In this document: piece by piece, positions 7,649 to 16,293 of the stretch
Position numbering within the stretch: the first letter of the stretch is position 1
Layout: every line of letters begins with the position of its first letter
Assembly: GCA_024276305.1 (NCBI GenBank)
Contig: JAJRXK010000055.1
Coordinates: 1-36,241, forward strand
Reading direction: 5' to 3'
Origin: Candidatus Krumholzibacteriota bacterium
Lineage (GTDB): Bacteria > Krumholzibacteriota > Krumholzibacteriia > JAJRXK01
DNA: 36,241 bases
Position numbers and translations under genes: made by a program
The notes under the pieces: generated by a model
Told to the model about the DNA's origin: nothing
Database searches by the model: none
What the model saw: the letters and a program-made list of their open reading frames with translations, nothing else

Positions 7649-8032
7649 ATGTCTCAGACGAAAGCTGCCATCGTCATTCTCTCCGATCCTTCGACGGGAA
7701 GCGAGGAGTCCGTTGGACGGGTCTTCAATGCTCTTGCCGTTGCCTACGACTATCAAAACGAGGGCGACGAGGTCACCATTCTCTTTCAGGGCACCGGCAC
7801 TCGGTGGATCGCCGAGCTGACCAAGCCCGATCATCCGGTGCACGACTTGTACGAGGCGGTCAAAGACCGGGTGGCCGGCGCTTCCGCGGGTTGCAGCGAG
7901 GTCTTCGCTTCGAAAGATTCGGTCAAGGCCTCCGGTGTCGAACTTCTCGGAGACAACGCGGTTCCGGGTACGGCAGGGCTGCCGAGCCTGCGCCGCCTCC
8001 GTCTCGACGGCTACGAAGTCTATTCGTTCTAG
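7649..8032 (+). CDS. DsrE family protein
   Basis: A 127-residue single-domain DsrE/DsrF-like protein. This Rossmann-like fold is found in sulfur-relay proteins and in many uncharacterised small proteins. The opening KAAIVILSDPSTGSEESVGRVFNAL, the DEVTILFQGTGTRW strand-turn and the late VFASKDSVKASGVELLGD block fit the family. It has one cysteine (SAGCSEVF), in roughly the position used for sulfur carriage in active members. ATG at 7649 has a GAGGAG Shine-Dalgarno at 7636-7641; the frame is open further upstream but across the tetR operator. It is followed after 12 bases by a flavin-binding PPOX gene and is divergent from tetR. A redox or sulfur-related stress role is plausible but inferred. 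Confidence 0.85.
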   Translation: MSQTKAAIVILSDPSTGSEESVGRVFNALAVAYDYQNEGDEVTILFQGTGTRWIAELTKPDHPVHDLYEAVKDRVAGASAGCSEVFASKDSVKASGVELLGDNAVPGTAGLPSLRRLRLDGYEVYSF

Positions 8033-8044
8033 GGAACACCCGTC

Positions 8045-8974
8045 ATGCGCCAAGATCCGTTTCACGAAGGCGAAATCCGGGCCCAGAATCTGGCGTCGGA
8101 GCACGAGCGGGCCCTGCGAGTCGGACGGTCCATCGGGCCATCCATCCCCAGGGCCGCGCTCGACTTCGTGGAGCAACAGAGCTACGCCGTCGTGGCTACC
8201 GAAGACGCCCGTGGAGCACCTTGGGTGTCCATGATCTTTGGCGCGGCGGGCTTTGCCACGGCCGAGCCCCAGTCGCTGGTCCTCTCTCTCGACCAGATGT
8301 TCGTGGCCTCCAAGGACCCGCTGCTCTCGAATCTCGAGGGCAGTTCGAGGATCGGATTTCTGTTCATCGAGCTTGCGACTCGCCGACGTCTGCGAATCAA
8401 CGGAAGCGTTCGCCTGCGATCATCGAGTGAGTTGCACATCGATGTCGCACAGGCCTACTCGAACTGCCCCAAGTACATCCAACGGCGCCATCTCCTTGGC
8501 GTGGATGCGCCCTCCGGCGAAGCTGCAACGGCATTCCGCACGGGAACGCGCTTGAGTAGCTCGGAAGCGGCCGTGATCGAGGCTGCGGACACTCTATTCG
8601 TGGCCAGTCTTCATCCGAGCCACGGGCTGGACGCCTCGCACCGCGGCGGCCACGCCGGCTTCGTCCAGGTCGACGTGGGAAAGGGAGAGCTGCACATTCC
8701 CGACTATCCAGGAAACAGCATGTTCAACACCTTCGGGAATCTGCTCGTCGAACCAAGGGTGGGATTGATGGTCCCCGATTTCGAGCGGGGGCGGGCGCTG
8801 CACCTGGTCGGCCGATCGACCATCGAGTGGAATGCCGACGACGAGCACTCCGATCGGAGCGGAGGCACCGGTCGAATGTGGTTGGTGGCCGTCGACCGAT
8901 GGCTCGAGTTGCCACTCGCGGCGACCACGGAATGGTCCTTCGTGGATGCGTCGCCGTTCAACCCGCCGGTGTGA
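8045..8974 (+). CDS. Pyridoxamine 5'-phosphate oxidase family (FMN-binding split barrel) protein
   Basis: A 309-residue protein of the larger PPOX type that carries two split-barrel halves. The first half reads YAVVATEDARGAPWVSMIFG, followed by FVASKDPLLSNLEGSSRIGFLFIE. The second half repeats the pattern with ADTLFVASLHPSHGLDASHRGGHAGFVQV and NTFGNLLVEPRVGLMVPDF. Such proteins bind FMN or F420 and often reduce small molecules. The NCPKYIQRR segment near residue 139 is characteristic of this subgroup. It sits 12 bases behind the DsrE gene, in an operon probably controlled by the divergent TetR. The substrate is unknown. Confidence 0.88.
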   Translation: MRQDPFHEGEIRAQNLASEHERALRVGRSIGPSIPRAALDFVEQQSYAVVATEDARGAPWVSMIFGAAGFATAEPQSLVLSLDQMFVASKDPLLSNLEGSSRIGFLFIELATRRRLRINGSVRLRSSSELHIDVAQAYSNCPKYIQRRHLLGVDAPSGEAATAFRTGTRLSSSEAAVIEAADTLFVASLHPSHGLDASHRGGHAGFVQVDVGKGELHIPDYPGNSMFNTFGNLLVEPRVGLMVPDFERGRALHLVGRSTIEWNADDEHSDRSGGTGRMWLVAVDRWLELPLAATTEWSFVDASPFNPPV

Positions 8975-9085
8975 GGACGCGGTGCCAACCCTCCTCGCCC
9001 CGCTCGCTGGCGCGGATGCCGAAGCTGCCAAGAGCTGAAATGGATGGATCCCCCTCGGTAGCTTGGTTTCCGCTCCCCATCAGAC

Positions 9086-9102
9086 GGGCGGTTTGACCGC
9101 CC
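9086..9102. other. GC hairpin between PPOX and kinase genes
   Basis: GGGCGGT (9086-9092) and ACCGCCC (9096-9102) form a 7-bp perfect stem with a three-base loop. No T-run follows on either strand. It may aid rho-dependent ending of the PPOX operon or be incidental. Confidence 0.4.
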
Positions 9103-9151
9103 CCCTCCAACCACCTACGATCACCGCTCCCCCTTGCCCGGGAGCCCTGCC

Positions 9152-10984
9152 TTGATCGGACGAAAGATTGCCCACTACGAGGTCCTCGCCAAAATCGGTG
9201 AGGGAGGGATGGGTGAGGTCTATCGCGCCCGCGACACGCGCCTCGGTCGCGAAGTCGCACTGAAGGTCCTTCCGCCGGCCTTTGCCAAAGACCCCGAGCG
9301 CCTCGCCCGTTTCCGCCGCGAAGCCAAGTTGCTCGCGTCGCTCCAGCACACTCACATCGCCGCGTTGCACGGGTTGGAGGAGGTGGGAAGTGAAGTCTTC
9401 TTGGCCATGGAGTTGGTCGAAGGTGAGGATCTGTCGGCGCGTCTCACCCGCGGCCCCCTGGATCTCGACGATGCTCTCGAGTTGGCGCGGCACTTTGCCG
9501 AGGGCCTCGAAGCCGCCCACGAGCAGAACATCGTGCACCGGGATCTCAAACCCGCGAATCTCAAGATCACTCCCGACGGTCAGCTCAAGATCCTGGACTT
9601 CGGTTTGGCGCGGGCATATCTGGGCGACGGGGGCGAGGGCGAAGACCTGGAGCAGTCGCCGACGATCACCGCCGCCCTCACCGCCCAAGGCATGATCCTG
9701 GGCACTGCGGCTTACATGAGCCCTGAGCAGGCGCGTGGTCGGCGCGTCGACCAACGCACCGACATATGGGCCTTCGGGGCGATCCTCTTCGAGATGGTCA
9801 GCGGCCAGCGCGTGTTCACCGGCGAGACGATCAGTGACACCATGGCTGCAGTGCTCCGCGCCGATCCTCCGTGGGAGGCCTTGCCCGCGGACATTCCATC
9901 CGGGGTACGACGCCTCATCGAGCGGTGTCTCGAACGGGATGCGCGGCGGCGATTGCGAGACATCGGCGAGGCGCGGGTGCGGTTGGAACGCTGGCGCGAC
10001 GACCCGGCGTCGGCCGATGAAACTACATCTGGTTCCCTGTCCGGCCCGACTCCGATCATCCAGGATCGCAGGGCAGTATGTTCGTGGTTTCCTTGGGGGC
10101 TCGTGGCGACGGCGGTGCTCATCATCGGCGTCATGGGCTGGCGCCTCGAATCGCGGCCCGCGGCGCAGCTTCCGATGATGGAGCTCAAGATTCGCCTCGA
10201 CCACGACGATCTTCTGGCCCCCACCGGGGGAGTGTTGAGCATCTCTCCCGATGGCAGCTGGATCGCGTGGCAAACCGCGACTGGTCTCTACCTGCGGGCC
10301 ATCAACAGCCAGGAGGCGCGACTCATCGATGGTTCGACGGACGGATTCGCGAGCTGCTTCTCGCCCGACAGCCAGTGGTTGGCCTTTGCGGGTGGGGGCG
10401 ATCTGCGGAGAGTGAGCGTCGGCGGCGGAAGTCCGATCAGCATCTGTCCGCTGGCGACGCCACGCGGATTGGCGTGGATCGACGATACCACGATCGTGTT
10501 TCCGCGAAGGATTTCCGACGGGTTGCAGATGGTCGACCTTCGTGATGGAAGCATCACGGCGCTGACAGAATTGAATGTGGCGATCAACGAGCGCAGTCAT
10601 CGCTGGCCCACCGCCGTGCCCGGCCGGAGGGCCGTTCTCTACGAGTGTCAGTTTCTGGGCCAGGACTACGATCAGAGTGATATTCGTATCGTCGATTTGG
10701 ACACCGGCATTTCGAAGGTCGTGCAACGGGGTGGGGCGGCGCCACAGGCCACCGCACAAGGGCAGCTATTGTTCGTGCGAGACCACACCCTCTTCGGCGT
10801 TCGCTTCGACCTACAGAGGGGTGAGATTCTCGGACTGCCCGTCCCGGTTCGAGAGGACATCGTGAGTTCGGTCGGCAATCAGGAGAATGACGACGGATCG
10901 GCTCAATTCAGAGTCGATGACCGGGGGACGCTCTTCTACGTCGACAGTGGAGGTGTCGGCAATCCCCTTCGACGACTGGTGTAG
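9152..10984 (+). CDS. PknB-type Ser/Thr protein kinase with membrane helix and N-terminal part of a beta-propeller
   Basis: A eukaryote-like kinase beginning (M)IGRKIAHYEVLAKIG. TTG at 9152 is chosen because family members start at this point and GGGAG lies just upstream; an in-frame TTG at 9134 would add six residues. All kinase motifs are present: glycine loop GEGGMGEV, VALK lysine, HRDLKPAN catalytic loop, DFGLA magnesium loop, GTAAYMSPEQARG and DIWAFGAILFEM. One transmembrane helix (about residues 311-331) separates the cytoplasmic kinase from TolB/WD40-like propeller blades (SPDGSWIAW and SPDSQWLAFAGGGDLRRV). The frame ends at TAG 10982-10984 in mid-propeller, and the rest of the propeller continues in the same frame afterwards. 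The kinase should be active; the sensor is truncated unless the stop is read through. Confidence 0.88.
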   Translation: MIGRKIAHYEVLAKIGEGGMGEVYRARDTRLGREVALKVLPPAFAKDPERLARFRREAKLLASLQHTHIAALHGLEEVGSEVFLAMELVEGEDLSARLTRGPLDLDDALELARHFAEGLEAAHEQNIVHRDLKPANLKITPDGQLKILDFGLARAYLGDGGEGEDLEQSPTITAALTAQGMILGTAAYMSPEQARGRRVDQRTDIWAFGAILFEMVSGQRVFTGETISDTMAAVLRADPPWEALPADIPSGVRRLIERCLERDARRRLRDIGEARVRLERWRDDPASADETTSGSLSGPTPIIQDRRAVCSWFPWGLVATAVLIIGVMGWRLESRPAAQLPMMELKIRLDHDDLLAPTGGVLSISPDGSWIAWQTATGLYLRAINSQEARLIDGSTDGFASCFSPDSQWLAFAGGGDLRRVSVGGGSPISICPLATPRGLAWIDDTTIVFPRRISDGLQMVDLRDGSITALTELNVAINERSHRWPTAVPGRRAVLYECQFLGQDYDQSDIRIVDLDTGISKVVQRGGAAPQATAQGQLLFVRDHTLFGVRFDLQRGEILGLPVPVREDIVSSVGNQENDDGSAQFRVDDRGTLFYVDSGGVGNPLRRLV

Positions 10985-11005
10985 GTCGACCTGGAGAGCG
11001 ACGAG

Positions 11006-11869
11006 ATGACGCCCATTGGTGAGGCGGGAAGGTTCGGACAACTCCGATTGTCGCCCGATGGCCAGAAAGTGGTCGTATCCCGGGAGCGCGGGGGCGATGT
11101 GAATCTCTACGTGATCGACCTCGTGACCGGCCGCGAAACCATGATCACCAATCGCGTCAGCGTGGAATATGTGGGGGCGTGGTCTCCGGATTCGAAGCTG
11201 TTCTATTGGTCGCAGGCGACAGATTCCGGGAACAAGTTCGAGGTGTGGAGGCGTCCCATCGACGGGACTTCTCCGCCGGAATTCGTCATCACCTCGCCCA
11301 CCGATGCAGGACTGTGGCCGCATGACATCTCTCCCGACGGGCGCTTTCTGGCATGTGCGGTGTGGATGGGGGCGAATCTTCAAGACATCATGATTCTCGA
11401 TCTCGACAACATCGACGCTGGATTCACCAACCTCGATCCGAGCCCCAAGGATCACAACATGTTGCGTTGGGTCGGACCGGACTTCGTAGTCTACCGTGAA
11501 GGCGGCGTCGCGACCGGTCAACTCATGATTCGACGATTCCCCGACGACGGCGCGCTGTGGACGATTCCCGAGGACGGTTATCTGAACGCCCAGGCAAACT
11601 TCAGCCTGGACGCCATTGTCGCGACCGGGCCCAAGGGAGTGTATCGCTTCACTCTGTCGACGAATGGGGATCGCATTCAGATTGGTCGGCAAGAGATCCT
11701 GCGGACTTGGACCACCGAAGAGACGCAACGCCTTCTGGACAACGTTGTTCACCCCGATGGCAAACGAACTCTAGGGCTGTACTCCGAAGACCCCAAGGGC
11801 GCACGTGGTCGGCAGACCGTGGGGATCGTGACCGGGTGGGCGCAGAGCATAGAAAAGAAGTTGGAGTAG
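11006..11869 (+). CDS. C-terminal propeller portion of the same kinase, after an in-frame amber codon
   Basis: This frame is the same as the kinase frame. The codons from 10985 on read VDLESDE before the first ATG at 11006, and there is no other stop until 11869. The 287 residues hold further TolB/WD40-like blades (LRLSPDGQKVVVSRE, AWSPDSKLFYW, HDISPDGRFLACAVW). Relatives of this kinase class usually read LVWVD at the junction. Here the Trp codon TGG appears as TAG. Restored, the protein would be about 905 residues, a normal size for the class. The piece could be made by re-initiation (GGAGAG lies upstream of the ATG), by readthrough, or not at all. I consider it part of one interrupted gene. 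Confidence 0.65.
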   Translation: MTPIGEAGRFGQLRLSPDGQKVVVSRERGGDVNLYVIDLVTGRETMITNRVSVEYVGAWSPDSKLFYWSQATDSGNKFEVWRRPIDGTSPPEFVITSPTDAGLWPHDISPDGRFLACAVWMGANLQDIMILDLDNIDAGFTNLDPSPKDHNMLRWVGPDFVVYREGGVATGQLMIRRFPDDGALWTIPEDGYLNAQANFSLDAIVATGPKGVYRFTLSTNGDRIQIGRQEILRTWTTEETQRLLDNVVHPDGKRTLGLYSEDPKGARGRQTVGIVTGWAQSIEKKLE

Positions 11870-12129
11870 GCGGTCATCTGAGGTGAGAGTGCAAGCAGGG
11901 GCTGAAGGATGCGGTTGGGGTGCGAAGAATGGGACGATGTTCATGTTCACTGATTCGGGCCCCGATCCTGAGGTCGTACGGATGGGGCTCTCGTTGCCCT
12001 CGGTCACATTCAGTTTCGCAAGATCGCCGGCTGGAAGGACATGTCGGAGGTCGCAGAGATGTTGAACCGGGCTGCGTAACGCGCTCCACACGTCATAGGT
12101 GTACGCCCGATCGAAACTGGATCTGGTGT

Positions 12130-12156
12130 GGGGCTCCCCGAATACAGAGGAGCCCC
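12130..12156 (-). terminator. Hairpin after the PEGA/DUF2135 lipoprotein gene
   Basis: GGGGCTCC (12130-12137) pairs with GGAGCCCC (12149-12156) around an 11-base loop, six bases past the lipoprotein stop on the minus strand. No T-run follows, so it would act as a rho-assisted or weak terminator. The stretch 11870-12129 between it and the kinase fragment holds nothing else I recognise. Confidence 0.5.
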
Positions 12157-12162
12157 GGATCT

Positions 12163-14358
12163 CTATTTCTTCTCCGGGAGGCCCGCCATGTCGCGTTCGA
12201 TCCTGGCCACTCGAGTCGGGTCTGCTGGACTCACGTCCACTGACCTAGTCCCATTGGCCATCTGGAAGACCGTTACGTCCCACCAGGCAGCCTCGGACGT
12301 CCCGTTGAAATCCGCCGTCTCGAACAGATACGGGCCGTACGTTCGTGGCGTAGCCCCATCAAGCACGACGGTTACGCCGGCATTCGAGTAATCGTCTTGA
12401 TGAAGAGAGAAGCTGTTGACCTTCACGGTATAAGTGCCCTCCAACGCGTGAGTCGCCGTAAAGGTTTCGGGACCGAATCCCACTCTGTCATCAATGTCCA
12501 GGCTCCCTTCATCAATCGACTTGTTCGCGTAGTAGGCGTGCTGTCCAATCGGGTTCCATACGTGGAGATCTAAATCGCTTGTCGGCGTGTCCCAGCTGAG
12601 AATAATCACGATGTCGGCCGCTGCGAAATCGCCAAAAACGGTAACGAGATCACTATACCCGGTATCTCCATTCGAGCTCGTGGCTCGAACCCTCAACCTG
12701 TTGGCGCCTTCCACGATTCCGATCGTCGCAACGAACCGTCCGTTTGGATCGACCGCGACCGTTTGGTCTACACCGTTCAAAGACAGAATCGCGGTGTCTT
12801 CATCAAAGGTAATCAGCGCCCCATCAGGGCGACGCATCTGGACGAGGCCGCGCAACGGCGTTACTTGGCTGGAGATCCGCGCCTGATCTTCCGGAGATTC
12901 GATGGTAATCACAGGAATCGGCGGTTGAGGCTGCGTCAGAACTGCGGTGACCGTCGCCACCCCTCCATCGTAGAAGAGATCTACCGTGTAGTCGTTATAT
13001 CCATCCAACGACAATCGCAATCCATGCGTCCCCAGGGGGAACTCTTCCAACAACGCCGGCGTCACAAATCCAGTGCTGACACCATCCACACTGATCGTGG
13101 CCCCCTCCGGAATGCTGTTCACGAGCACTCCTGATCTGAGCTGATAGCACTCGTCAAACAGAGCGATCTCATCGGAAGCCAACACTTGATTGAAGTTAGC
13201 GAGTTCCAGATCCAGAATGTGCGCGCTGAATCCGAGGTCTAGGCCATAGCCAAAGTTGATGTCCGCACACCATTCAGTTGTGCCGGCCGAACCATTAAGA
13301 GAAACGTAGGGCTCAATCTGAAGGTTTGGGCCCGCGACGGAATACAGTTCGACGCTGATCCGAGGGCGGACGAACGCTCGTGCTTCCGCCTCGGCGTGAG
13401 CGCCAAAACTCGTCTCACCAGCTAGGGCCGTCGGCTGCACGCCAAATATGGGACTCCAACTATCATTGGAGTATTGAGCCCCGGCCGAGATCGCGGCGCC
13501 ACTAGTTACTCCATATACTGAGGTCATTTCCGCGTCGAACACGAATGAGTATCCGGCGACGATGTCGAAGGTAACAACCTCGACCACCGGAAGCCAACCA
13601 ACCATTTGGACGAACGTGTACGATGTGCTGTATACCAGCGTTGGTTCTGGAGAATAGTTCAGCCCACCGCTGACATCAATCTCGAGAGAAGCATCGAAGT
13701 CTATCTGGCCCCCAGCTATCGTATGGAACTCTTTGACTCGGGAGTCTTCCACCTCGAATCCAATCTCCAGATCTGGGCTAAAGCTCAAACTTCCGCTGAC
13801 GATTCGCGCGTGTGCGCGGACCTCACCGTGGTCTCCCTGAACCTGACCGTCGAAGATCATCACATCGTTCAACGAGATCAGGTCGAGGCCATCTACTCGA
13901 ACACCCTTCTGGAGATAGTTGACCCGTGACCCAAGATAGGTGCCCTCGGCGGCCGCCTTTTCTAGCGACTCGGGGTCGAACGAAAGGGTGCGATTCAACG
14001 TTCCGGTCTGAATGGCGTCTACAAGAGTCGCCTCGGTAGTCGTGATACGAACGCCATCGCCAGTATCCTCAACCGAGGAAACATGCCGAAGATACCCTCC
14101 TTGCTCAGTTCCTACGAGAATGTCACCGGGTTCTACTTGTGGGTCACTCCCCTGGTAGGAGAAGTTGAGTTCGGTCTCGGTCTTCGATGTCAGTGAGAGT
14201 CCGGCAGCGTTGGCAACGACCACATTGTCGCTGATCTGAGTTTCATCCGCTGACGGCGGGGGATCCATAAGGCCGTCATCATCCTTGTCCTTGCCGCATC
14301 CGCTTGGGGCGATCAGAACCAGGAGAAGGACCAACACCGCTTTGAGTTTCGGAGTCAT
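12163..14358 (-). CDS. Large lipoprotein with PEGA, Ig-like and DUF2135 domains
   Basis: A 731-residue surface lipoprotein. The signal peptide (MTPKLKAVLVLLLVLIAPSGC) ends at a plausible lipobox cysteine near residue 21, followed by a KDKDDDG spacer. ATG at 14358 is preferred over GTG at 14367. Residues 30 to about 410 are beta-rich and match no domain I can name. A PEGA domain follows (LVNSIPEGATISVDGVSTGFVTPA, about 415-475). After a PQPPIP linker comes an Ig-like domain (ITIESPEDQARISS, then EGANRLRVRATSSNGDTGYS). The last is a DUF2135-like domain (LSWDTPTSDLDLHVWNP and GFGPETFTATHALEGTYTVKV). It is probably an adhesin or envelope-polymer-binding protein. It diverges from the sigma-54 activator across 630 bases. 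The function is unproven. Confidence 0.85.
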   Translation of the reverse strand: MTPKLKAVLVLLLVLIAPSGCGKDKDDDGLMDPPPSADETQISDNVVVANAAGLSLTSKTETELNFSYQGSDPQVEPGDILVGTEQGGYLRHVSSVEDTGDGVRITTTEATLVDAIQTGTLNRTLSFDPESLEKAAAEGTYLGSRVNYLQKGVRVDGLDLISLNDVMIFDGQVQGDHGEVRAHARIVSGSLSFSPDLEIGFEVEDSRVKEFHTIAGGQIDFDASLEIDVSGGLNYSPEPTLVYSTSYTFVQMVGWLPVVEVVTFDIVAGYSFVFDAEMTSVYGVTSGAAISAGAQYSNDSWSPIFGVQPTALAGETSFGAHAEAEARAFVRPRISVELYSVAGPNLQIEPYVSLNGSAGTTEWCADINFGYGLDLGFSAHILDLELANFNQVLASDEIALFDECYQLRSGVLVNSIPEGATISVDGVSTGFVTPALLEEFPLGTHGLRLSLDGYNDYTVDLFYDGGVATVTAVLTQPQPPIPVITIESPEDQARISSQVTPLRGLVQMRRPDGALITFDEDTAILSLNGVDQTVAVDPNGRFVATIGIVEGANRLRVRATSSNGDTGYSDLVTVFGDFAAADIVIILSWDTPTSDLDLHVWNPIGQHAYYANKSIDEGSLDIDDRVGFGPETFTATHALEGTYTVKVNSFSLHQDDYSNAGVTVVLDGATPRTYGPYLFETADFNGTSEAAWWDVTVFQMANGTRSVDVSPADPTRVARIERDMAGLPEKK

Positions 14359-14989
14359 TGCCAACACCCCATTTCCAAGGTACGAGACGATCCGCTCACG
14401 ATTCCTTGGGGTTGGTTAGCTGCTGCAATCACTTTCTCTCGAGATCCGGAAGCCACTTCCAAGATATCAGAGTCCGTGAGTCGCTCACCGGCAACCCCAC
14501 CTGCTCGACTGATACGGAACCGCGTGTGGACCTCTGATCTATGTCCGCAACGACCACGTGATTCGTCGCAACAGAGTCAATCAGGGTTCGTGAGGTGCGG
14601 ACCGCTATCCTCGGAAGCCACCGTAACCCTAGAATGACTGAGATCAGCTCGTCAACCCAAGTCTATCGTCACGCAGATCGCACAATCCTGCGTTTTGACC
14701 ACGGAGGACATGTATGTGCCTGATCGTTCTGACCCTGCGCCTCGGTCAAGCGCTCAACAGTCGCCGAATTGCGAGCACGCGATCAACACCTGAGCGATAC
14801 GATGACCTGTCATTCCGACTAGACACCTCAGAGGTGGACGCTTGGACGTTGTGGGATTGCGAGAGATGAAGTGATCCAATACGCCCGGCCACGAATTCTA
14901 TAACTCAACCTTGACGAATGCAGCGTGGACGCTATTATCGCGAACACTCACATGGGGTTCCCGGTTCACATTCGGATGATTGAGGAAAG
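14359..14989. other. Non-coding divergent region
   Basis: About 630 bases between the divergent lipoprotein and sigma-54 activator genes. I see no convincing ORF, RNA gene or repeat. The only recognisable elements are the sigma-70-type promoter at 14911-14938 and the Shine-Dalgarno of the activator gene. The region looks less GC-rich than the flanking genes. It is long enough for activator-binding sites or a small RNA, but I cannot point to one. Confidence 0.5.
14911..14938 (+). promoter_or_regulatory. Sigma-70-type promoter of the sigma-54 activator gene
   Basis: TTGACG (14911-14916) and TATTAT (14933-14938), 16 bases apart, are close to the housekeeping consensus and point at the activator gene 50 bases downstream. 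The Shine-Dalgarno TGAGGAA (14981-14987) precedes its ATG at 14990. Confidence 0.6.
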
Positions 14990-16030
14990 ATGCGCGAGCC
15001 CCCCTGTACGCAAGTGCGTTCGAGTTTGCTTATCGGTAGCAGTGATAGAATGAAGGCCCTGCGGGACCGAATAGAGACCCTCGCGGCTACCGATCCCCAA
15101 GTAACGATTCTCATTTGGGGCCCTTCCGGTGCAGGAAAAGAGCTCGTTGCGAAGGAGATCCATGCGAAGAATCCTTCGACCAATCACGGGGACTTTGTGG
15201 CAGTCGATCTCAGCTACGTTCCACGTGAGCTCGCGGGAAGCCGCCTTTTCGGTCATGTGAAGGGTGCATTCACAGGAGCCAATGAGCGGCATTCAGGCGC
15301 CTTCGAGGCGGGGGCTGGGGGTACGGTGTTCCTGGACGAAGTCTCGAGCATCAGTCTGGAGTTTCAAGGCATGTTTCTGCGTGTGCTGCAGGAACGGGAG
15401 TTCTCGCCGTTGGGAAGCACCAAGGTTCTGAGAATGAACGCTAGGATTATTGCGGCAAGCAATGAAAACCTGTGGAAGAAGGTTCAACGAGGCCTATTTC
15501 GGCAAGACCTCTATTTTCGATTGCAAGTGCTCCAGATTGTCGTTCCGAGTCTGGAGGCCCGCGTCTCCGATATTCCAGAGCTGGCGCGCCACTTCATAGA
15601 ACGACACGGGCCGAAGGTGGGTTGCCGCGCAGATATGGATGTTGATCCGCGGTTCTTTGCTGCTCTCAAGCGGCGTCGTTGGCCAGGCAACGTGCGACAG
15701 CTCGAGAACACAATCATTCAATCACTCGCGATGGCCGTGGGTTCGGACACGCTTTCGCTTGAGCACCTCGCTTCGGAGGGACCCGAGATCGATGCGGGTA
15801 CGAGCTTCGAGACGAGAAGTTTGTATGAATTGTCCTATTCCGAAGCGCAGAAACTCTCGTTGCAGCAGTTCAAGCGCGCGTATTGGACGCATAAGCTGGA
15901 GTTGGCGAATGGCAATGTGGCCGCTGCCGCACGAATGGGTGATGTGATCCCTTCGAGTTTGCATCGGATGTTGAAAGACATTGGTCTTCGTGAGGATGCT
16001 CCTAGGGCGGACGATGAGTTCGAAGGATAG
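14990..16030 (+). CDS. Sigma-54-dependent transcriptional activator without a receiver domain
   Basis: A 346-residue bacterial enhancer-binding protein made of the AAA+ core and a DNA-binding tail. Visible motifs are Walker A GPSGAGKE (about residue 45), the sigma-54 contact loop GAFTGA within GHVKGAFTGANER, Walker B GGTVFLDEVSSI and the arginine-finger segment FRQDLYFRLQVLQIVVPSL. These are followed by the RRRWPGNVRQLEN lid. The C-terminus has a Fis-type helix-turn-helix (NGNVAAAARMGDVIPSSLHRMLKDIGL). There is no N-terminal receiver, GAF or PAS domain, as in PspF, so control must come from a partner protein or from its expression level. Directly downstream, before the first cohesin/dockerin gene, is a consensus sigma-54 promoter, so this gene is the likely activator of that operon. 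Confidence 0.93.
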   Translation: MREPPCTQVRSSLLIGSSDRMKALRDRIETLAATDPQVTILIWGPSGAGKELVAKEIHAKNPSTNHGDFVAVDLSYVPRELAGSRLFGHVKGAFTGANERHSGAFEAGAGGTVFLDEVSSISLEFQGMFLRVLQEREFSPLGSTKVLRMNARIIAASNENLWKKVQRGLFRQDLYFRLQVLQIVVPSLEARVSDIPELARHFIERHGPKVGCRADMDVDPRFFAALKRRRWPGNVRQLENTIIQSLAMAVGSDTLSLEHLASEGPEIDAGTSFETRSLYELSYSEAQKLSLQQFKRAYWTHKLELANGNVAAAARMGDVIPSSLHRMLKDIGLREDAPRADDEFEG

Positions 16031-16177
16031 AGCCGTATCGATAACATCGATGCGACAACATCGTTACATCAATGTTATGAACTCGGAGTGGTTGCAGAGA
16101 ATGTGGGCACAGGGAGAACATCATGAAATAGTTGAGAGACAGACACTTAGACTGAATAGAAGGGTGAGTTCTCTGAA

Positions 16178-16192
16178 TGGCACACCGATTGC
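16178..16192 (+). promoter_or_regulatory. Sigma-54 (RpoN) promoter
   Basis: TGGCACACCGATTGC matches the -24/-12 consensus TGGCAC-N5-TTGC at every fixed base, with exactly ten bases between GG and GC. Transcription should begin around 16203-16206, about 90 bases ahead of the first secreted-protein gene. It lies about 150 bases after an activator gene with an intact GAFTGA loop. Confidence 0.85.
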
Positions 16193-16293
16193 GCTAGAGG
16201 TTGCGAGTGCAAGGGCTCCCGGGGCCTCTCACGCAGCGTGAAGTGGCTCGCTCGCAATCGCATGTTCCATCCATCGAGGAGGAAGTTAGAGTG

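Noticed and set aside
9080-10759. 559-codon minus-strand open frame opposite the kinase
   Set aside because: It is antisense to a kinase with every catalytic motif intact, and its own translation has no domain.
14710-14793. 27-codon frame after GGAGGAC in the divergent region
   Set aside because: It is short and has no hydrophobic or conserved pattern, so chance is the simplest explanation.
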